DNA from: Bacillota bacterium
GTDB taxonomy: Bacteria > Bacillota > Bacilli > Bacillales_B > DSM-18226
DNA length: 9,375 bases
Direction of reading: 5' to 3'
NCBI GenBank assembly: GCA_030705665.1
Contig: JAUZQA010000120.1
Location: 1 to 9,375, forward strand
This document shows, in pieces, positions 5,785-9,375 of the stretch (position 1 is its first letter; every line of letters begins with the position of its first letter). The position numbers and the translations under genes were made by a program. A model generated the notes under the pieces. That model ran no database searches. It worked only from the letters and a program-made list of their open reading frames with translations, and had not been told where the DNA came from.

Positions 5785-5861
5785 CCATATCCGCCCCTTT
5801 AACGTTAAACTGATTTTATCAAATGAAAGCGGATTCAATAAAACTAATTTTGTCCTCAAAT

Positions 5862-5868
5862 ATCGACA
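5862..5868 (-). promoter_or_regulatory. Possible Spo0A box upstream of the Spo0E-like gene
   Basis: On the minus strand this reads TGTCGAT, 6 of 7 bases of the 0A-box TGTCGAA, 78 bases upstream of the Spo0E-like start codon. A 7-base near-match is weak alone, but feedback of Spo0A on its phosphatase would make sense. The rest of 5785-6125 is AT-rich with no gene; it contains GTTAT/ATAAC arms at 5943-5947 and 5954-5958, a possible protein site. Confidence 0.3.
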
Positions 5869-6125
5869 GTAATAAGCAAATTATCCCCAAAAATACACAT
5901 CCGGTTTTCAACCTTTTTATTCTGTTCATTTCATAAATGATCGTTATATCTAGATAACTATTACTTATAGCAGAATATCAATACAAGCGTAGTGCAAACT
6001 TCGAAAATATGAAAATAAAAAATATAATGAATTTTGTTATTTATTGCAGAAAAGTATTCCTACCATTTTACAGAGTACGCGCTAATATAGAGGTAAATCT
6101 ACAAAAATCATAGGAGGGACCTTCG

Positions 6126-6740
6126 TTGAAAATGGTTGAAGCAGAACTGAATAGGGAACTTTCGAAAAATATTGCCGAGGATTTTTTCAATGAATACAAA
6201 AAATTATATAAGGAAGAAAGATACGCTCAGGCATTAGAAAGTCTCTTTCAATCAGCAAATAATGGGTTTGAAAAAGCGGAGTATGAATTAGGAAAGTTTT
6301 ATTATTTTGGGAACAAACAGCTGCAAATTTCAAAGAATTATTCCAAGGCTTTTGAGTACTATTCTGCAGCGGCTGAACAGGAACATGCTCTCGCTGAATA
6401 CTATCTTGGTTTTATGTATTTTAAAGGTCAAGGAGCAGGTTTTGATGTCAAACAGGCTATTTTTTGGCTAGGTCAATCCGCAAATCAAGGAGTAAATGAA
6501 GCATTAGATCTATTAGGCAGAATCTACCATCTCGGATATGACGTTATTACACCCGATTTTGAAAAAGCTGAAAGGTTTTTTCAGTTCGCCGTTGATCAAT
6601 TATATGCCCCTTCGATGTTCCATTATGGACTCTTACTTGAAGAACTGCAGAGGGTTGAAGAAGCTTGTGAACTAATTAACAAGGCAGCCGAATTAGGTAA
6701 TCCTGAAGCGGTTATCAATTATATGAGCAGGTTTAATTAA
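6126..6740 (+). CDS. Sel1-repeat (TPR-like) protein
   Basis: The 204-residue soluble protein is built from tandem Sel1-like helical repeats. Recognisable units are AEYELGKFYYFG (51-62), YSKAFEYYSAAAEQEHALAE then YYLGFMYFKGQG (72-103), KQAIFWLGQSANQGVNEALD then LLGRIYHLG (109-137), KAERFFQFAVDQLYAPSM then FHYGLLL (147-171) and a last partial unit to 200. Such repeats are protein-binding scaffolds; no catalytic domain or signal peptide is present, so it probably acts as an intracellular adaptor with an unknown partner. The start chosen is TTG at 6126, with AGGAGG (6112-6117) eight bases upstream. An ATG two codons later is 14 bases from that site and less likely. It appears to stand alone, with its own terminator at 6842-6866. 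Confidence 0.82.
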   Translation: MKMVEAELNRELSKNIAEDFFNEYKKLYKEERYAQALESLFQSANNGFEKAEYELGKFYYFGNKQLQISKNYSKAFEYYSAAAEQEHALAEYYLGFMYFKGQGAGFDVKQAIFWLGQSANQGVNEALDLLGRIYHLGYDVITPDFEKAERFFQFAVDQLYAPSMFHYGLLLEELQRVEEACELINKAAELGNPEAVINYMSRFN

Positions 6741-6754
6741 GCTTAAGCATAGGA

Positions 6755-6842
6755 TACGGATAAAAGGCCGATCATTACGGATATATGCAGGAAATATACG
6801 GATTAAATCCTAAAACTTACGGATATATCGATCATTAACGGA
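6755..6842 (+). repeat. 21-bp-phased ACGGA repeat array
   Basis: ACGGA occurs at 6756, 6777, 6798, 6819 and 6838, steps of 21, 21, 21 and 19 bases. The first four copies extend to TACGGAT, followed by A, A, T and A. The DNA between them is mostly not conserved, apart from CGATCATTA before copies two and five (6769-6777, 6829-6837). The array fills the gap between the Sel1-protein stop codon (6740) and that gene's terminator stem, which starts on the last copy. It would be part of the 3' untranslated RNA. It is neither a CRISPR array nor a simple tandem duplication. Confidence 0.75.
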
Positions 6843-6866
6843 GACAACCTGCCTCAGGTTGTCTTT
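6842..6866 (+). terminator. Intrinsic terminator after the Sel1-repeat gene
   Basis: AGACAACCT (6842-6850) pairs perfectly with AGGTTGTCT (6856-6864); the 5-base loop can close one more G-C pair. TTT then a T-rich stretch follows. The terminator lies 102 bases past the Sel1 stop codon, the repeat array being in between. Confidence 0.82.
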
Positions 6867-6985
6867 CGTCATTTTGTCAAAATTCATAACTATAATAATT
6901 ATGTTCTTTAAAGTAAAATGAATATGTGAAAATGGTAACATACTATACTATCATCTTAAAGATAAAATCACCATTGGAGGTTCAA

Positions 6986-7945
6986 ATGAGTATTACACAA
7001 TTATTGGGCATAAAATATCCGATCTTTCAAGGTGCTATGGCACATATAGCTTTCTCTCCATTAGTAGGGGCTGTTTCGAACGCTGGCGGATTAGGAATCA
7101 TTGCATCAGGAGGACTCACTGCTGAACAGCTGCGCGAGGAGATTCGCCAAACAAAGAAAATCACGAAAAAACCATTTGCGGTAAACCTGATGTTAATGAT
7201 GAAGAACATTCCCGAACTGATTGAGGTCATGATCGAGGAAGGTGTTAAAATTGTGACAACTGGGGCAGGAACGCCTGCGCCCTATATGCAAATTTTTAAA
7301 GAAAACGGAATGATTGTGATTCCGGTTGTCCCTTCTGTAAAAATTGCCATGAAAATGGAAGCATTAGGTGTGGATGCCATTGTTGCTGAAGGGACAGAAG
7401 CAGGCGGCCATGTCGGGGAAACAACGACGATGGCTCTATTGCCTCAAGTTGTAAGTGCGGTATCCATTCCGGTCATCGGAGCGGGAGGAATTGCAGATGG
7501 CCGCGGAATCGCAGCCGCCTTTGCCTTAGGTGCAGAGGGTGTTCAAGTGGGAACCCGTTTCCTGGCAACTGTTGAATGTCCTGCGCATGAAAACTTTAAG
7601 CAGGCCGTTATTGATGCTACTGACACAAGTACCACGGTGACCGGCCGCAGTTTAGGAGCGCCGGTACGAAGCATTAAAAATAGCATGATTACTGAATTTA
7701 TCAAACTCGAAAATGAAAAAGCATCTCGTGAGGAATTAGAAAAAATCACATTAGGTTCACTAAAGAAGGCTGTGTTTGCTGGAGATACAGACCAGGGCTC
7801 CGTCATGGCAGGGCAAATAAGCGGATTGTGTCATGAAATTACGACAGTAGAAGAAATGATTACCGGTATGTTTAGGGAAGCTCAAGCCGTATTTGACCGA
7901 CTTGGGCAAACATCCTTTTTAGAAAAAGAAGCAGTGTTAGGATAA
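6986..7945 (+). CDS. fabK: FabK-like FMN-dependent enoyl-ACP reductase II / nitronate monooxygenase family
   Basis: This 319-residue TIM-barrel flavoprotein closely resembles streptococcal FabK in length and motif order. Examples are YPIFQGAMA (11-19), AGGLGIIASG (33-42), VKIVTTGAG (87-95), VIPVVPSV (111-118), AEGTEAGGHVG (134-144), PVIGAGGIADG (162-172), GVQVGTRF (185-192) and GSVMAGQISGL (271-281). FabK reduces trans-2-enoyl-ACP with NAD(P)H in the last step of fatty-acid elongation. His142 matches its catalytic histidine. The related nitronate monooxygenases (2-nitropropane dioxygenases) share the fold, so that reaction is the alternative; the sequence favours FabK. The start is ATG 6986, with TTGGAGG five bases upstream; the open frame continues 20 codons further but has no binding site there. 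A TATAAT (6891-6896) without a good -35 may be its promoter. No fatty-acid genes adjoin it. Confidence 0.75.
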   Translation: MSITQLLGIKYPIFQGAMAHIAFSPLVGAVSNAGGLGIIASGGLTAEQLREEIRQTKKITKKPFAVNLMLMMKNIPELIEVMIEEGVKIVTTGAGTPAPYMQIFKENGMIVIPVVPSVKIAMKMEALGVDAIVAEGTEAGGHVGETTTMALLPQVVSAVSIPVIGAGGIADGRGIAAAFALGAEGVQVGTRFLATVECPAHENFKQAVIDATDTSTTVTGRSLGAPVRSIKNSMITEFIKLENEKASREELEKITLGSLKKAVFAGDTDQGSVMAGQISGLCHEITTVEEMITGMFREAQAVFDRLGQTSFLEKEAVLG

Positions 7946-7986
7946 ATAACAGCTGTATGAGGAACATGTTGCTTAATGCAAACAGA

Positions 7987-8003
7987 ACTTTTAAACTAAA
8001 AGT
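7987..8003. promoter_or_regulatory. AT-rich 7-bp inverted repeat
   Basis: ACTTTTA (7987-7993) and TAAAAGT (7997-8003) are perfect reverse complements around AAC. No T-run follows, so it is not an obvious terminator for the FabK-like gene. It lies about 25 bases before the next gene, a possible operator or a weak mRNA 3' stem. Confidence 0.3.
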
Positions 8004-8029
8004 AGAATAAATCATACAGGTGGAAGATG

Positions 8030-8698
8030 ATGGCTAAAACAATTGTAGAAAAATTAAATTTACAAAAGTATGAAAAAAAGGCTGTATTGAATCTGCAAGA
8101 GGGTTCAGATTATTTAACGGATTTAGCGGATTATGATACAGACCTTATCGCAAGATCCTATGATTTGATCTTTGCTTTTGTGCTCGATCTGGATTCGTTA
8201 AAAGAAGTCCTTTATCAAGTAATAGAAAAAAATACCTTAAACAAAGGCGGTTACCTCTATTTTGCTTATCCAAAGAAAGGGAACAAAGTCTATCCAACGT
8301 TTATTCATCGTGATGATCTTTTAAGTGGGATCGGTGCGGATGAAAAAGGTTTTGTAGGGACGAGCAATATCAAATTTTCACGGATGGTTGGCTTAGATGA
8401 GGTGTTCACTGTCGTTGGCCTTAAGGAAGATTCACCAGGTAAAACACAAACCTCCACAAGAGCGAGTCAATGTGTAGATGAATACGAAGCATTGATTCCG
8501 GATGTTGAGCGGGATTTACAGGATACCCCCGACGTGCTGGCATTCTATCAATCTTTAACTCCGGGATACAAGAAAGATTGGGCCCGTTATGTATACAGTG
8601 CCAAACAAGAAGCGACCAAACAAAAACGCCGCGATGAGATGAAAATGATCCTAGGTGAGGGATACAAAACCCGCGAATTGTATCGAAATAAAAAGTAA
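8030..8698 (+). CDS. YdeI/OmpD-associated-like protein
   Basis: The C-terminal 65 or so residues (DTPDVLAFYQSLTPGYKKDW, then YVYSAKQEATKQKRRDEM, then a Gly-rich end) match the layout of the bacteriocin-protection YdeI/OmpD-associated domain (PF13376). The N-terminal 130 residues are a separate alpha/beta unit (AVLNLQEGSDYL, LIFAFVLDLDSLKEVL, GGYLYFAYPKK) resembling the DUF3052-type domain found with it; that part is a weaker call. In enteric bacteria relatives are linked to stress or polymyxin resistance; the biochemical function is unknown. Two ATGs stand in tandem. 8030 is preferred because AGGTGG (8018-8023) is six bases from it and only three from 8027. No signal peptide or membrane segment is present. 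It ends in a strong terminator shared with the next, convergent gene. Confidence 0.7.
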   Translation: MAKTIVEKLNLQKYEKKAVLNLQEGSDYLTDLADYDTDLIARSYDLIFAFVLDLDSLKEVLYQVIEKNTLNKGGYLYFAYPKKGNKVYPTFIHRDDLLSGIGADEKGFVGTSNIKFSRMVGLDEVFTVVGLKEDSPGKTQTSTRASQCVDEYEALIPDVERDLQDTPDVLAFYQSLTPGYKKDWARYVYSAKQEATKQKRRDEMKMILGEGYKTRELYRNKK

Positions 8699-8699
8699 C

Positions 8700-8732
8700 A
8701 AAAACGACTGTCAACAAGGACAGTCGTTTTTT
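8700..8732. terminator. Bidirectional terminator between convergent genes
   Basis: AAAACGACTGTC (8701-8712) pairs perfectly with GACAGTCGTTTT (8719-8730), with one more A-T pair outside and a 6-base loop. Six T end it on the plus strand and A-runs become T-runs on the minus strand, so it serves both the YdeI-like gene and the solute-binding protein gene. Confidence 0.9.
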
Positions 8733-8739
8733 ACGGGTC

Positions 8740-9375
8740 TTACGGATTTACTTTTGAGTTAAATGTTTGTTTGCCATCTTTGTATTCCAGTATAACCGCC
8801 GATTTAATTGGGTCATGGTTCTTATCGAGCGTAACATTTCCGGAAACGAGCGCAAGATTTTTCGTTTCAGCAAGGGCCTTTTGAATTTTCTGCGGGTCGC
8901 TTGAACCGGCACGTTTGACCGCATCCGCGATGAAATAACCTGAATCATATCCAAGTGCCGCGAAGGCGTCAGGCGACTTTCCACTGTACTTATCCTGGAA
9001 GGCCTTTACAAACTTTTGCACCTTCGGATCGGAGTCACCAGAAGAATAGTGATTAGTGATATAGGTATTATTTAATGGAGCAGCGCCGGCAATTTCAGCA
9101 AGCTTAGGCGAATCCCAGCCATCTCCGCCCATAAACGGAACATTTAGACCAATCTCGCGGGCCTGCTTGATAATAAGCCCTACTTCCTCATAATATCCAG
9201 GCAGGAACACAAAATCAGGATGCTGAGATTTAATCCGCGTAAGTGTTGCATGGAAGTCGGTATCTTTAGCCACATATGCCTCTTCGGAAACAATCGTTCC
9301 GCCGTCTTTCTTAAAGGAAGTTTTAAAAGCATCCGCTAGACCTTTTGAATAGTCACTCGCGGTATCAGTTAGAAC
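8740..9375 (-). CDS. Branched-chain amino acid-type ABC transporter substrate-binding protein (partial, C-terminal part)
   Basis: The open frame reaches the window edge at 9375, so 211 residues of the C-terminal half are visible; the start and lipoprotein signal lie outside. It matches the LivJ/LivK class of type I periplasmic binding proteins (Peripla_BP_6): TDTASDYSKGLADAF, then PDFVFLPGYYEEVGLIIKQA, then FMGGDGWDSPKL, then YDSGYFIADAVKRAGS and a final strand VILEYKDGKQ. In Gram-positives these are membrane-anchored lipoproteins that deliver ligand to the LivHMFG permease. Ligands of this class also include amides, urea and aromatic acids, so leucine/isoleucine/valine is only the default. 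A GTG at 9273 (VAKDTDF) is an internal codon, not the start. Partner permease genes would be expected to the right; none are in view. Confidence 0.9.
   Translation of the reverse strand, partial: VLTDTASDYSKGLADAFKTSFKKDGGTIVSEEAYVAKDTDFHATLTRIKSQHPDFVFLPGYYEEVGLIIKQAREIGLNVPFMGGDGWDSPKLAEIAGAAPLNNTYITNHYSSGDSDPKVQKFVKAFQDKYSGKSPDAFAALGYDSGYFIADAVKRAGSSDPQKIQKALAETKNLALVSGNVTLDKNHDPIKSAVILEYKDGKQTFNSKVNP

Noticed and set aside
5785..5859. 25-codon extension of the Spo0E-like gene
   Set aside because: A good ribosome site lies inside it, correctly spaced for ATG 5784, and family members begin near that point.
6737..6746. Perfect palindrome TTAAGCTTAA over the Sel1 gene stop codon
   Set aside because: Short, AT-rich and overlapping coding sequence; expected by chance at this composition.
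6755..6842. CRISPR array
   Set aside because: Conserved unit is only about 7 bp with 14-bp gaps and no cas genes.
6926..6985. 20-codon N-terminal extension of the FabK-like gene
   Set aside because: No ribosome binding site before it, and the translated extension is unlike the family. TTGGAGG is correctly placed for ATG 6986, where the family's N-terminus begins.
8748..8984. Minus-strand 78-residue ORF in another frame of the solute-binding protein gene
   Set aside because: Shadow frame; the overlapping frame has clear Peripla_BP_6 features and runs to the window edge.

Overview
The window reads as chromosomal DNA of a low-GC, endospore-forming member of the Bacillaceae (Neobacillus/Mesobacillus/Peribacillus-like). 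The reasons are AGGAGG-type ribosome binding sites, GTG and TTG starts, sigma-A style promoters, U-tailed terminators, a Spo0E-family gene and the YczE/MocR gene pair. The genus assignment is inference. There is no rRNA, tRNA, CRISPR array, insertion sequence or phage gene.

Layout. (1) 1-620: two mutually exclusive hairpins, a textbook promoter, and a small cysteine-cluster (YkgJ-like) gene. Its reading frame is cut by a TGA and then continues for 29 sense codons. (2) 620-4322: a transport/regulation module. On the minus strand lie a BenE-type permease and, beyond a terminator, a YczE-like membrane protein. Diverging from them is a MocR regulator (GntR helix-turn-helix fused to an aminotransferase-like domain), with phased direct repeats in its leader. 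MocR-yczE linkage is known; the permease placed between them is the variation here. (3) 4323-5622: a DinB-family protein behind its own probable promoter, a small unknown gene with a strong terminator, and a doubtful ORF that begins across that terminator. A perfect 16-bp bidirectional terminator closes the segment. (4) 5632-6125: a 50-residue Spo0E-like phosphatase gene (minus strand) and an AT-rich gap with a possible Spo0A box. (5) 6126-7945: a Sel1-repeat protein, then an array of ACGGA motifs at 21-bp spacing just before its terminator, then a FabK-like flavin enoyl reductase. (6) 8030-9375: a YdeI/OmpD-associated-like protein, a shared bidirectional terminator, and the C-terminal half of a branched-chain amino-acid-type ABC solute-binding protein that runs off the right edge.

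Most genes look like independent short transcription units, many closed by their own hairpin. The one segment that reads as a regulated unit is the MocR/permease/YczE cluster. The most unexplained structures are the 21-bp-phased array at 6755-6842, the in-frame TGA at 489-491, and the 24-bp-phased motif in front of the MocR gene.
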